A DNA stretch of 64,000 nucleotides. It comes from Scandinavium goeteborgense (GTDB lineage: Bacteria > Pseudomonadota > Gammaproteobacteria > Enterobacterales > Enterobacteriaceae). Positions 19,989 through 27,258 of the stretch are shown piece by piece (position 1 is the stretch's first letter; every line of letters begins with the position of its first letter). Location: contig NZ_CP054058.1 of assembly GCF_003935895.2 (NCBI RefSeq), positions 124,001 through 188,000 of the forward strand, in the 5' to 3' direction. Made by a program: the position numbers and the translations under genes. Under the pieces are notes generated by a model, which did no database searches, had not been told where the DNA came from, and saw only the letters and a program-made list of their open reading frames with translations.

Positions 19989-20256
19989 CCTCCGATGAGT
20001 GTTTTATTATCCCCACCGGAAAGGTCAATTCCCTGGTGGCGGACTGAGCGAAGTTGACCTTACCGGCCTCATCGGATACCGGCGCACCCGAAGGTGCCCT
20101 CACTCAGCCCACCATTGAGGTGTAGCAGAGCTCACGACATAACAGCTATGTCGCCGATGATGTTGGCAGGAGGTCAATCCCGACACCTGATGTGCAGGTG
20201 CGAAGCGACAATACTGCTGACCGAAATCGGCGACAACGTTTTTCCACTGTATAAGT
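19989..20256 (-). promoter_or_regulatory. Structured leader RNA of the 152-residue gene, with alternative stems
   Basis: Read leftward, the leader holds in order an outer stem pairing 20226-20234 with 20150-20158 (9 bp) enclosing 20218-20222/20172-20176 and hairpin 20195-20200/20184-20189; a 7 bp hairpin 20147-20153/20135-20141; a GCACC-TTCG-GGTGC hairpin at 20084-20097; and a 9 bp stem 20068-20076/19991-19999 enclosing a 12 of 13 bp stem 20054-20066/20016-20028. The first two stems share 20150-20153, so they exclude each other. The last stem covers part of the GGAGG ribosome site. The TTCG loop favours RNA on this strand. Confidence 0.55.
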
Positions 20257-20262
20257 GTGGAT

Positions 20263-20290
20263 ATTATCATTTCCTGAAGCATGCCCGCAA
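20263..20290 (-). promoter_or_regulatory. Candidate promoter for the structured leader
   Basis: On the minus strand, TTGCGG (20285-20290) and GATAAT (20263-20268, 5 of 6 to the consensus -10) are 16 bp apart. Transcription would start near 20256 and give a leader of about 275 bases before the ATG at 19980. Confidence 0.4.
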
Positions 20291-20388
20291 AACACTGCCA
20301 GCACGCATATTTCAGACAAATGTTATGGCACGAAAGTAAGAGTGTGGCTTATGTCTCAAAGAGATACACCTTCTTAAAGGTACTTAAC

Positions 20389-20451
20389 ATGCGTAGATAT
20401 CGTGGCGTAATTACGGCAGCGGTTACCGCTCTGAGCCTGTCTCATCAGTAA
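20389..20451 (+). CDS. Possible 20-residue leader peptide or gene remnant
   Basis: An ATG at 20389 opens a short frame, MRRYRGVITAAVTALSLSHQ, ending in TAA. AAAGG is eight bases upstream. The peptide looks like the start of an export signal that stops early. A hairpin with a TTCG loop (20453-20472) follows, without a T tract. It could be a leader peptide or the broken start of a lost exported protein. Confidence 0.2.
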   Translation: MRRYRGVITAAVTALSLSHQ

Positions 20452-20613
20452 TGAATCGTCTTCGGGCGATTCGTTACCCCGGGTATTTTCTGAAGCGTGT
20501 TCGCAAAACTCACCTTTAAACTATCGTCTGTGTTGTTATTGCGTGACGGCAAACTTTGGGTTTGCTACTACAAGAACCGGATATGAGACCAACGCACTCT
20601 GGCAGATACTGAA

Positions 20614-20669
20614 TTGCCATCTGTGTGAATTTTGCGCATACTAATGACATGTGCATTTTACACGTGTAA
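20614..20669 (+). promoter_or_regulatory. Promoter and palindromic operator of ccdAB
   Basis: TTGCCA (20614-20619) and CATACT (20637-20642) are 17 bp apart. Downstream lies a perfect 12 bp palindrome TTACACGTGTAA (20658-20669) ending 12 bp before the ccdA start. CcdA-type ribbon-helix-helix antitoxins repress their own operon through palindromes in this position, so autoregulation is likely. Confidence 0.6.
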
Positions 20670-20681
20670 TTGAGGCCTTTT

Positions 20682-20921
20682 ATGCCAGGTATGAGTGTTC
20701 GACATAAAAAAACAGTCAGCGTGACCCTGGAGCCAGCATTACTTCAGCAGGCCCGAGAGGCCGGTATCAACCTGTCGGCAGTCCTGACTGCGGCACTGCA
20801 ACAGGAGATAAGTGCTTCTGGGGCTGAACGTTGGAAACAAGAAAACAGAGCTGGCCTGCAGGAACTCAATCGTATAACCGATGAACAGGGCTTACTGTCG
20901 GATGATTACAGGACGTTTTAA
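20682..20921 (+). CDS. ccdA: Type II antitoxin, CcdA family
   Basis: The 79-residue product begins with a ribbon-helix-helix DNA-binding segment (KKTVSVTLEPALLQQAREAG then INLSAVLTAALQQEI) and ends with a toxin-binding tail (AERWKQENRAGLQELNRITD). The AERWKxEN motif is characteristic of CcdA. GAGG lies six bases before the ATG at 20682; a TTG at 20670 is not needed. It neutralises the CcdB encoded 2 bp downstream and probably represses the operon. Confidence 0.88.
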   Translation: MPGMSVRHKKTVSVTLEPALLQQAREAGINLSAVLTAALQQEISASGAERWKQENRAGLQELNRITDEQGLLSDDYRTF

Positions 20922-20923
20922 TC

Positions 20924-21232
20924 ATGCAATATGTCGTCTACCGTAATAATGGAAATAGTCAGGTATACCCTTTTTTGCTGGATGTTCAGAGCGACATCAT
21001 CGAGGAACTCACTACCCGAGTCGTTATCCCCTTGTATCCGCTGAGCCGACTCACGACGAAACCGGTCAGACGCCTGACACCGATCCTGAACATTGAAGGT
21101 AATGATTATCTGGTGATGACCCACGAAATGGCCAGTATCCGTCTGACCCAGATAGGTGATGAGGTGATGAATGCGCGACCCTACCGGCAGACCATCAAAA
21201 ATGCGCTGGATTTCATCTTTGACGGCTTCTGA
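20924..21232 (+). CDS. ccdB: Type II toxin, CcdB family (gyrase poison)
   Basis: The 102-residue protein matches CcdB along its length: MQYVVYRN start, LLDVQSDIIEEL, RVVIPLYPLSR, LVMTHEMASI and a C-terminal helix IKNALDFIF. CcdB of plasmid F traps the GyrA-DNA complex and ends in Trp-Gly-Ile, which is needed for killing. Here the last three residues are Asp-Gly-Phe. Some chromosomal and Vibrio homologues also lack the Trp, so loss of toxicity cannot be assumed. Confidence 0.9.
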   Translation: MQYVVYRNNGNSQVYPFLLDVQSDIIEELTTRVVIPLYPLSRLTTKPVRRLTPILNIEGNDYLVMTHEMASIRLTQIGDEVMNARPYRQTIKNALDFIFDGF

Positions 21233-21428
21233 GCATTTATCAAAACAGAATTTACTGGCCAACATTTAGCCTTGAAACCCCGCCCAAATTACGGGTATCC
21301 TGTCTCTCGACTTTTCTCTTCTCTCTGGAGCGCATCCCGAAAATGAACAATCACGACTGATGAATTCGGCCCTGGCATAACGCAATCGCGTTGGCGGGGA
21401 TGGTTTTTGATTTCATTCAGGAGTGCTT

Positions 21429-23051
21429 ATGGCTCATTTTTGTGCGCAATCCCCTGCGTTTATTTTGCATCAAGTCACCTGTCAATTTGCGACGGGCGAT
21501 ATTCTTTTTGGTCCTGTTGATCTCTCGCTTGAGCGTTCGCTTTGCGGCTTAGTTGGGCGCAACGGCAGCGGAAAAACTCGCCTGTTGCAGCTGCTTGCAG
21601 GCGCCGAAAAGCCTGCCCACGGGCATATCGAAAATTTTTCGACGGTGGCTTATGTCGCTCAGCAACCGCTGCTTTCTGCGCAAAGTACGCTGGCTGATTT
21701 ACTCGGCCTGACGGAGATATTTTCCGCGCTGCGTCGGGTAAACAACGGTGAGATGCAGCCCGAAGATAGCGATATCCTCGACGGTCACTGGGATATCACC
21801 GAACGCCTGAGTACGGCGTTTGCAGCGTTGTCGCTACCCGAGTTTGATGCTTATCGTCCGGCTTCTTCATTGAGCGGCGGCGAACGCGTGAAGGCGTTGC
21901 TGTGCGCCGCGTTTCTTTCCGGGGCTGATTTTCTGCTGCTCGACGAACCGACTAACCATCTGGATAGTGCCGGGCGGGTGTGGTTTTATCAGCAGCTTGC
22001 ACAGTGGCGCGGCGGGGCGCTGATTGCCAGCCACGATCGCGACTTACTGGCGCAGGTGCCGCATATTCTCGAGCTCTCCGCCGGGAATTTGCGCCATTAC
22101 GGCGGTAATTTTGATGTGTACCAGCAGCAGCGAGAGGCCGAACAGCAGGCGGCCCGTTCGGCGCTCGAACATGCGGCAACCGAGCGGCGACGTACCCGCG
22201 CCCGGTTGCAAAAGGAGCACGATAACAGCCAGCGACGCTCTGCGCAGACCCTTCGCACCGTGGATTCCCTGAACATCGCCTCGTTTGAGCGCGTGGCCTA
22301 TAAAGGCGCGGCCAAAGCCCGGCCCGGCACTTTGCGCCGTCAGCATCATGAACAGAACGAAGCGTTGAACGCGGCGGTTAACCATGCGCGTGAACGCGTG
22401 GAGGATGAAACGCCGGTGATGATGACGCTGCCGGGCAACCAGGTTGCAGCGGGCAAACAGGTTCTGGAGGTTAACGATCTGGTCCTGGCGCACTCCCCAA
22501 TTGCGCCGCTGAACTGGCGCATGGATGGCCCCATGCGCGTGGCGCTGCGTGGGCCAAACGGCTGCGGGAAAACCACGCTGTTGAAAACGCTTCTCGGGCT
22601 GGAAGTGCCGGTGAGCGGTAGCTGTCATCTATCGGTAAATGCGGCCTGGCTCGATCAGCATCTGAGTCAGTTCAGCCTGTCGCTGTCGGTGATGGAGCAT
22701 CTGAGTCTGGCGGATACGCCGCTGGAAGAAGGGGTGCTGCGCAGCCGCCTGGCGCAGCTGCAGTTGACCGCGGATAAAGTGGGTTTGCCGCTGTCATCAT
22801 TGAGCGGGGGCGAACGCCTGAAGGCCGCGCTGGCCAGCGTGCTCTGGCGGCGGGAAGCGACCCAGCTGTTGCTCCTGGATGAGCCGACCAATCACCTGGA
22901 TCTGGCCTCGACGCAGGCGATAGAAGCCGCGCTGGCGAACTTCCCCGGCGCGATGCTGGTGGTCTCTCATGACGAGGCTTTTTTACGCGGGCTGAAATTG
23001 ACGCACACACTCGAATGGCAGGCGACGGGCTGGGTATTCACGGCGCGGTGA
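21429..23051 (+). CDS. ABC-F family ATPase
   Basis: The 540-residue protein has two ABC ATPase domains and no membrane segments, the ABC-F layout. Domain 1 has Walker A GRNGSGKT (43-50), signature LSGGERVKALL and Walker B FLLLDEPTNHLD. A charged, Arg-rich linker follows, then domain 2 with GPNGCGKTTLLK, LSGGERLKAAL and LLLLDEPTNHLD. ABC-F proteins act on the ribosome as translation factors or antibiotic-protection factors; which applies here is unknown. The ATG at 21429 has AGGAG five bases upstream. In E. coli this interval holds hokA and cspA instead. Confidence 0.9.
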   Translation: MAHFCAQSPAFILHQVTCQFATGDILFGPVDLSLERSLCGLVGRNGSGKTRLLQLLAGAEKPAHGHIENFSTVAYVAQQPLLSAQSTLADLLGLTEIFSALRRVNNGEMQPEDSDILDGHWDITERLSTAFAALSLPEFDAYRPASSLSGGERVKALLCAAFLSGADFLLLDEPTNHLDSAGRVWFYQQLAQWRGGALIASHDRDLLAQVPHILELSAGNLRHYGGNFDVYQQQREAEQQAARSALEHAATERRRTRARLQKEHDNSQRRSAQTLRTVDSLNIASFERVAYKGAAKARPGTLRRQHHEQNEALNAAVNHARERVEDETPVMMTLPGNQVAAGKQVLEVNDLVLAHSPIAPLNWRMDGPMRVALRGPNGCGKTTLLKTLLGLEVPVSGSCHLSVNAAWLDQHLSQFSLSLSVMEHLSLADTPLEEGVLRSRLAQLQLTADKVGLPLSSLSGGERLKAALASVLWRREATQLLLLDEPTNHLDLASTQAIEAALANFPGAMLVVSHDEAFLRGLKLTHTLEWQATGWVFTAR

Positions 23052-23054
23052 TCA

Positions 23055-23076
23055 AAAACCCCCGCAGTTGCGGGGG
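23055..23076 (-). terminator. Terminator of yiaG, shared with convergent ABC-F gene
   Basis: A perfect 7 bp stem, CCCCCGC (23059-23065) with GCGGGGG (23070-23076), is followed on the minus strand by TTTTT. It lies 3 bp after the ABC-F stop and 14 bp after the yiaG stop. On the plus strand it lacks a T tract. Confidence 0.85.
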
Positions 23077-23089
23077 TCAGTTAACACCG

Positions 23090-23380
23090 TTATTTCATAA
23101 GCTGTCTGGTCAATCGGGGATCAGCCTGGATCAGACGCATCAACTTTAGCTCGGCAGGTGAGGGTTTTTCTCGTCTCGATTCCCACTCATGTACCATTGC
23201 TACGCTGACGCCCATCGCGCGGGCAAAATCATCGATCTTCAAACCGGAGCCTTTACGCAGTTGCTCAAACTCAGTAAAGGCTGTGGGCTTTTGGGTCAGG
23301 GTCATTCTCTGTGAATCATCTTTGAAAACAATTTGTTCAAGACTGCTCAGCAGTTCGTACATAGGGTCTTTATTTGTCAT
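23090..23380 (-). CDS. yiaG: HTH-type regulator YiaG
   Basis: This 96-residue protein matches E. coli YiaG in length. It has a Cro/C1-type helix-turn-helix in the second half (LKIDDFARAMGVSVAMVHEW, then ESRREKPSPAELKLMRL). The layout resembles the HigA/MqsA-type DNA-binding domains of antitoxin-like proteins, but no partner toxin is adjacent. The targets are unknown. It converges with the ABC-F gene, and an ERIC element begins about 12 bp upstream of its start. Confidence 0.92.
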   Translation of the reverse strand: MTNKDPMYELLSSLEQIVFKDDSQRMTLTQKPTAFTEFEQLRKGSGLKIDDFARAMGVSVAMVHEWESRREKPSPAELKLMRLIQADPRLTRQLMK

Positions 23381-23392
23381 TGATAACTCCTC

Positions 23393-23518
23393 TTTACCCT
23401 TCAGACTTCAAGCTGTAGGTGCGTTGACGCCATCTGCTCACCCCAGCCACTTACTGGAGTAAGCGCCTGGGAGTTCTCAGGTTGTCGCCTGCCTGCAACT
23501 CGAATTATTTAGGGTATA
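23393..23518. repeat. ERIC element upstream of yiaG
   Basis: About 126 bp from TTTACCCTTC to GAATTATTTAGGGTATA, with the central TCACCCCAGCCACTTACT and CGCCTGGGAG cores of ERIC elements. It lies just before the yiaG start and probably within its leader. The remaining 23519-23722 shows no gene or clear site. Confidence 0.9.
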
Positions 23519-23722
23519 CATCTCACAGTGGGCACGTGAACAACAAAGAGCTTATTAAGGATAGTCAGTAAAAAGGGTGAGGGGTGGTCACGGGGGTGAT
23601 TATTTGTGCGGTATCTTTTGCGTGACCCGATTCAGCCTTTCGTAGGGGTCGACTAATTATTTGATAAAGATACGGGAAAGTTGTTCAGCGCAATTTTTGT
23701 AAATCGTAAGTAAAAATGTGGC

Positions 23723-23750
23723 AAACGGCGGGCGCTGACACCCGCCGTTT
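23723..23750 (-). terminator. Terminator of the AAHS-type MFS gene
   Basis: A 10 bp perfect stem, AAACGGCGGG (23723-23732) with CCCGCCGTTT (23741-23750), is followed on the minus strand by GCCACATTTTT. It begins 5 bp after the MFS stop. Confidence 0.8.
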
Positions 23751-23755
23751 ACCCG

Positions 23756-25123
23756 TCAGGCCTTTTGTGTCGCCTTGCCAACCGATGCGGCAGTGTTTTC
23801 AACCGGGCGATCGGTTTTGGTCATGGCGTATTTCACCATCAGCGCGGTGGCGGAGAGCAGCGCCGGGATCGCCAGCAGCATGAAGATGGTTTCAAACGAT
23901 AGTTGCGCCTGCATCAGGAACACGCCGCTGAACGCCCCCAGAATGCCGCCGAAACGTCCAATGCCCAGCATCCACGCCACGCCCGTGGCCCGGCCCTGCG
24001 TCGGATAGAACCCAGCCGCCAGGGCAGGCATGGAAGACTGCGCCCCGTTCATGATGCTGCCTGCGATGAATACCATTACGCCCATCAGCACCAGGCTGCT
24101 GGTGGAGAACCCGACCAGGCAGACGAACACGCCGGTCAGCAACCAGCCCACCGCGACCACTTTGTTCGGGTTAAATTTGTCCATTAGCGCCCCGAGTATC
24201 AGCACGCCAATTCCGCCGCCGAGTGGGAACAGGGCAGTAATGATGGAAGCCTGACTCATACTGGCGCCCGTTTCACGGATAAGCAGCGGCAGCCAGCTGG
24301 TCAGTAAATAGAAAATCAGCAAGCCCATGAAGTAGGTCAGGCACAGCATCACCGTGCCGAGCGCGTAGCGGGGCGAGAAAATGACCCCCAGCGCCGATTT
24401 ATCCTGTACCCCGCCCGCTTCGTGCAGCACAAAGCGCGTGTCGGCGGCGATCGGCGCAATACGACGCAGAATGGTCGCCACCTGCTGCTGCGATTTGTTT
24501 TTCGCCACCAGATAACGCGCCGATTCCGGCAGCAGGAAAATCAGCACAACGGCCAACACCAGCGGCATCACCCCGCCGAGGATCAGCACGCTTTGCCATC
24601 CGTACTGCGGAATTAACCACGCGGAGATAAACCCGCCGAGCGAGGAGCCAATCGGGAAGCCGACGAACATCAGGTTCACCAACAGGGACCGACGCCGTTC
24701 CGGGGCATATTCGCTCATCAGCGTGGCGGCGTTGGGCATTGCGGCACCGAGGCCAAGCCCGGTGAGGAAGCGCAGCAGCGTCAGCTGGTTGAGGCTAGTG
24801 GCCGCGGCGGTCATCAGGCTAAAACCCCCGAAGACCACAATGGAGAGGATCAGCACTTTTTTACGGCCAATGCGATCCGCCATCGGACCTGCGGTCAGTG
24901 CGCCGACGGCAAGCCCGACCAGCGCGGCGCTCATCACTGGGCCTAACGCAGATTTTTGTACGCCCCATTCCTGCACGAGGTCAGAGGCGATAAAGCCGAT
25001 AATAGCGGTGTCAAAACCGTCCATCGCTACGGTAATGAAACACAGCACGAGGATCATCCACTGGAATTTGGTGAAGGGATTCTCGTTAATAAAGGCCTGG
25101 ATATCGGTTGTTGTCTTTTTCAT
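23756..25123 (-). CDS. MFS transporter, aromatic acid:H+ symporter (AAHS) type
   Basis: The 455-residue protein has 12 hydrophobic segments and the MFS motif GPMADRIGRKKVL after helix 2. The start FQWMILVLCFITVAMDGFDTAIIGFIA, with the DGFDT motif in helix 1, is typical of the AAHS group (PcaK, BenK, MhpT). The substrate is probably an aromatic or similar carboxylate, but no catabolic genes adjoin it, so this is inference from family. AGGAA precedes the ATG. It stands alone, divergent from yiaF. Confidence 0.85.
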   Translation of the reverse strand: MKKTTTDIQAFINENPFTKFQWMILVLCFITVAMDGFDTAIIGFIASDLVQEWGVQKSALGPVMSAALVGLAVGALTAGPMADRIGRKKVLILSIVVFGGFSLMTAAATSLNQLTLLRFLTGLGLGAAMPNAATLMSEYAPERRRSLLVNLMFVGFPIGSSLGGFISAWLIPQYGWQSVLILGGVMPLVLAVVLIFLLPESARYLVAKNKSQQQVATILRRIAPIAADTRFVLHEAGGVQDKSALGVIFSPRYALGTVMLCLTYFMGLLIFYLLTSWLPLLIRETGASMSQASIITALFPLGGGIGVLILGALMDKFNPNKVVAVGWLLTGVFVCLVGFSTSSLVLMGVMVFIAGSIMNGAQSSMPALAAGFYPTQGRATGVAWMLGIGRFGGILGAFSGVFLMQAQLSFETIFMLLAIPALLSATALMVKYAMTKTDRPVENTAASVGKATQKA

Positions 25124-25514
25124 ATCGCGATTCCTGGGAGGTAAGTTGTGCGATTATCGAACGTAAATCCGTTAATCGTTCATCAATAAAACCATCAGGA
25201 CGCTTTTTCGACAACGTGCTGGCCGGGGGAAGCGTGCGATTATCGTCCGGTGGGCTGACATCAGCGCCAGTGAGCTTAATAAATCCTTATTGATTCATTA
25301 CGTTATAGTCATTGATGAGGGAGCCGGCAATATCATTAATTGTGATGCGGGCAACAAATTATTAACATTACGTCGTAAGTGAGGAAAGCGTGCGACTTTT
25401 CCCAACGCGAATGAAGGAAAGGGTATCCTGCAAGGCTTGTGTCGACTATCCTTGTCAGCGTCAGGCACGTGTGTGTGCCAGTTTGCGCTTTTTTTTGGCT
25501 GAAGGAGTATGAAA
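25124..25514. promoter_or_regulatory. Divergent MFS-yiaF gap with a 12 bp direct repeat
   Basis: In this 391 bp gap the 12-mer GTGCGATTATCG occurs at 25148-25159 and again at 25234-25245, 86 bp apart on the same face spacing of about eight helical turns. A GAACG/CGTTC inverted pair adjoins the first copy. Such spaced identical sites suggest binding of an unknown regulator upstream of the transporter. The yiaF ribosome site AAGGAG is at 25502-25507. Confidence 0.4.
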
Positions 25515-26225
25515 ATGGCGACAGGAAAGTCCTGCTCTCGCTGGTTTGCGTCTATTGCGGCGTTATTGATGGTAGTTAGCCTGAGTGGGTGTTTCGATAA
25601 AGAAGGCGATCAACGCAAAGCGTTCATCGACTTCCTGCAAAATTCCGTGATGCGTAGCGGCGAACGTCTGCCAACGCTGACCACCGATCAGAAAAAACAA
25701 TTTGGTCCGTTCGTTTCCGATTACGCCGTGATTTACGGTTATTCTCAGCAGGTGAGCCAGGCGATGGATGCCGGTCTGCGTCCGGTTGTGGACAGCGTGA
25801 ATGCGATTCGTGTGCCACAGGATTACATGACTCAGCGCGAACCGCTTCGTCAGGCTAATGGCGCGCTTGGCGTGTTGAGCCAGCAGCTGGAAAACGCCAA
25901 AATGCAGGCGGATGGTGCGCATTCAGCACTGAAACAGGCTGACGATCTGAAGCCGGTTTACGACCAGGTTTACAACAAAGTCGTGACCCTGCCAGCGAAC
26001 GCAATTCAGCCGCTGATCCCTGCCGCACAGATCTTCACCCAGCAGCTGGTGCAGATTGGTGATTTCGTGGCACAGCAAAATACGCAGGTAAGCTTCGTGG
26101 CGAACGGAATTCAGTTCCCGACGTCTCAGCAGGCGAGCCAGTACAATACGCTGATTGGCCCTCTGGCCGCTCAGCACCAGGCGTTTAATCAGGCCTGGAG
26201 CGCGGCGGTTAACGCCACGCGTTAA
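25515..26225 (+). CDS. yiaF: DUF3053 lipoprotein YiaF
   Basis: The product has 236 residues from the ATG at 25515, the E. coli length. AAGGAG lies seven bases upstream of this ATG but only one base from the alternative ATG at 25509, so 25515 is preferred. A lipoprotein signal ends in VVSLSGC. The mature part is helical and Gln/Ala-rich (QQLENAKMQADGAHSAL). The function of DUF3053 proteins is unknown. It converges on ghrB. Confidence 0.93.
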   Translation: MATGKSCSRWFASIAALLMVVSLSGCFDKEGDQRKAFIDFLQNSVMRSGERLPTLTTDQKKQFGPFVSDYAVIYGYSQQVSQAMDAGLRPVVDSVNAIRVPQDYMTQREPLRQANGALGVLSQQLENAKMQADGAHSALKQADDLKPVYDQVYNKVVTLPANAIQPLIPAAQIFTQQLVQIGDFVAQQNTQVSFVANGIQFPTSQQASQYNTLIGPLAAQHQAFNQAWSAAVNATR

Positions 26226-26234
26226 GCATTAAAG

Positions 26235-26257
26235 CCGGGTGGCGTCCTGTCACCCGG
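26235..26257. terminator. Terminator between yiaF and ghrB
   Basis: CCGGGTG (26235-26241) pairs with CACCCGG (26251-26257), followed by TCTCTTTCTC on the plus strand. It lies between two convergent stop codons. The T tract is interrupted, so it is of moderate strength. Confidence 0.65.
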
Positions 26258-26265
26258 TCTCTTTC

Positions 26266-27237
26266 TCATTTCACCTGCGGGTTCACGCAGTTCTTCTCAA
26301 TCTTTCCGTTTAACGCATCAATCAGGTTATCAACTGCCGTGGCCGCCATGTTGTAGCGTGTCTCATGGGTGGCAGAACCGATGTGCGGCAGCGCCACGAC
26401 GTTCGGCAGCGTGAGCAATTCTGACGACATCGGCAGCGGCTCCTGCTCGAACACATCCAGACCCGCCGCATGAATTTCTCCTGCTTTTAACGCAGCGATT
26501 AACGCGTTTTCATCCACCACCTGACCACGTCCGGCGTTAATGAAAATGGCCGATGACTTCATTTTGGCAAACTCGGCGGCACCGAACAGATGACGGGTTT
26601 CATCGGTCAGCGGCAGGATAGAACAGACAAAATCGGCTTCCTGAAGCAGGGTGCCGAGGTCGCAATGGCGCGCGTTAAAGCGCTCCTCTGCCTCTTTATG
26701 CTGACGGCGAGCGTTGTACAACACCGGCATCCCGAAACCGAAATGCGCACGCTGTGCCAGCGCTAAGCCGATGCGGCCCATCCCGACGATACCGATGGTT
26801 TTGTGGTGCACGTCGGTGCCAAACCAGTCCGGGCCAATGCCTTTGGTCCATTCGCCCGCTTTCACGCGTTCGGCCACTTCAAGCACCCGGCGCGCGCTAC
26901 TCAGGATCAACGCCATCAGCGTATCGGCCACGGTTTCCGTCAGGGCGGTCGGGGTGTGCATCAGCAAGACGCGGCGGGCGTTCAACGCATCGACGTCGAA
27001 ATTGTCGTATCCGACGGAAATGGTCGAGGTAGCACGCAGGGCAGGCATGTTATCCAGCAGCGCCGCATCGACCTTTTCGCTTGAGCCAAGCAGGCCCACG
27101 GCATTTTTGAACGCGTCGGCATTTTTCTGAACGGTATCCGCGTCCAGATTCGGCACTTTTGTGACTGAAAAATGCGCCTCAAGGCGGCGTTGTAAATCGT
27201 CAGGTAATGATTTGTAGAGAATGACGGACGGTTTCAT
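26266..27237 (-). CDS. ghrB: Glyoxylate/hydroxypyruvate and 2-ketogluconate reductase GhrB
   Basis: GhrB is an NADPH-dependent D-isomer-specific 2-hydroxyacid dehydrogenase of 323 residues (E. coli about 324). The Rossmann fingerprint [16 protein letters not shown] is in the middle, and the catalytic Arg, Glu and His are in [20 protein letters not shown] and LPHIGSAT. It is the last gene of the kguE-kguK-kguT-ghrB unit, the position of kguD in Pseudomonas. This points to reduction of 2-ketogluconate, or its 6-phosphate, to gluconate as its main job here. Confidence 0.95.
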   Translation of the reverse strand: MKPSVILYKSLPDDLQRRLEAHFSVTKVPNLDADTVQKNADAFKNAVGLLGSSEKVDAALLDNMPALRATSTISVGYDNFDVDALNARRVLLMHTPTALTETVADTLMALILSSARRVLEVAERVKAGEWTKGIGPDWFGTDVHHKTIGIVGMGRIGLALAQRAHFGFGMPVLYNARRQHKEAEERFNARHCDLGTLLQEADFVCSILPLTDETRHLFGAAEFAKMKSSAIFINAGRGQVVDENALIAALKAGEIHAAGLDVFEQEPLPMSSELLTLPNVVALPHIGSATHETRYNMAATAVDNLIDALNGKIEKNCVNPQVK

Positions 27238-27258
27238 TCCTTGCTCCAGATAAAGGGT

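Noticed and set aside
20186-20206. Hammerhead-ribozyme-like pieces (CTGATG followed by GCGAAG)
   Set aside because: The A after CTGATG and the GAAA box are missing and the CTGATG lies within the loop of a good hairpin, so the catalytic core cannot form.
20094-20339. Plus-strand frame of 81 codons in the accessory gap, and a hok-type toxin expected near glyS from E. coli
   Set aside because: The frame lacks a ribosome site and runs through the base-paired leader. No Hok-like sequence (short peptide with a hydrophobic segment and paired Cys) was found in any frame.
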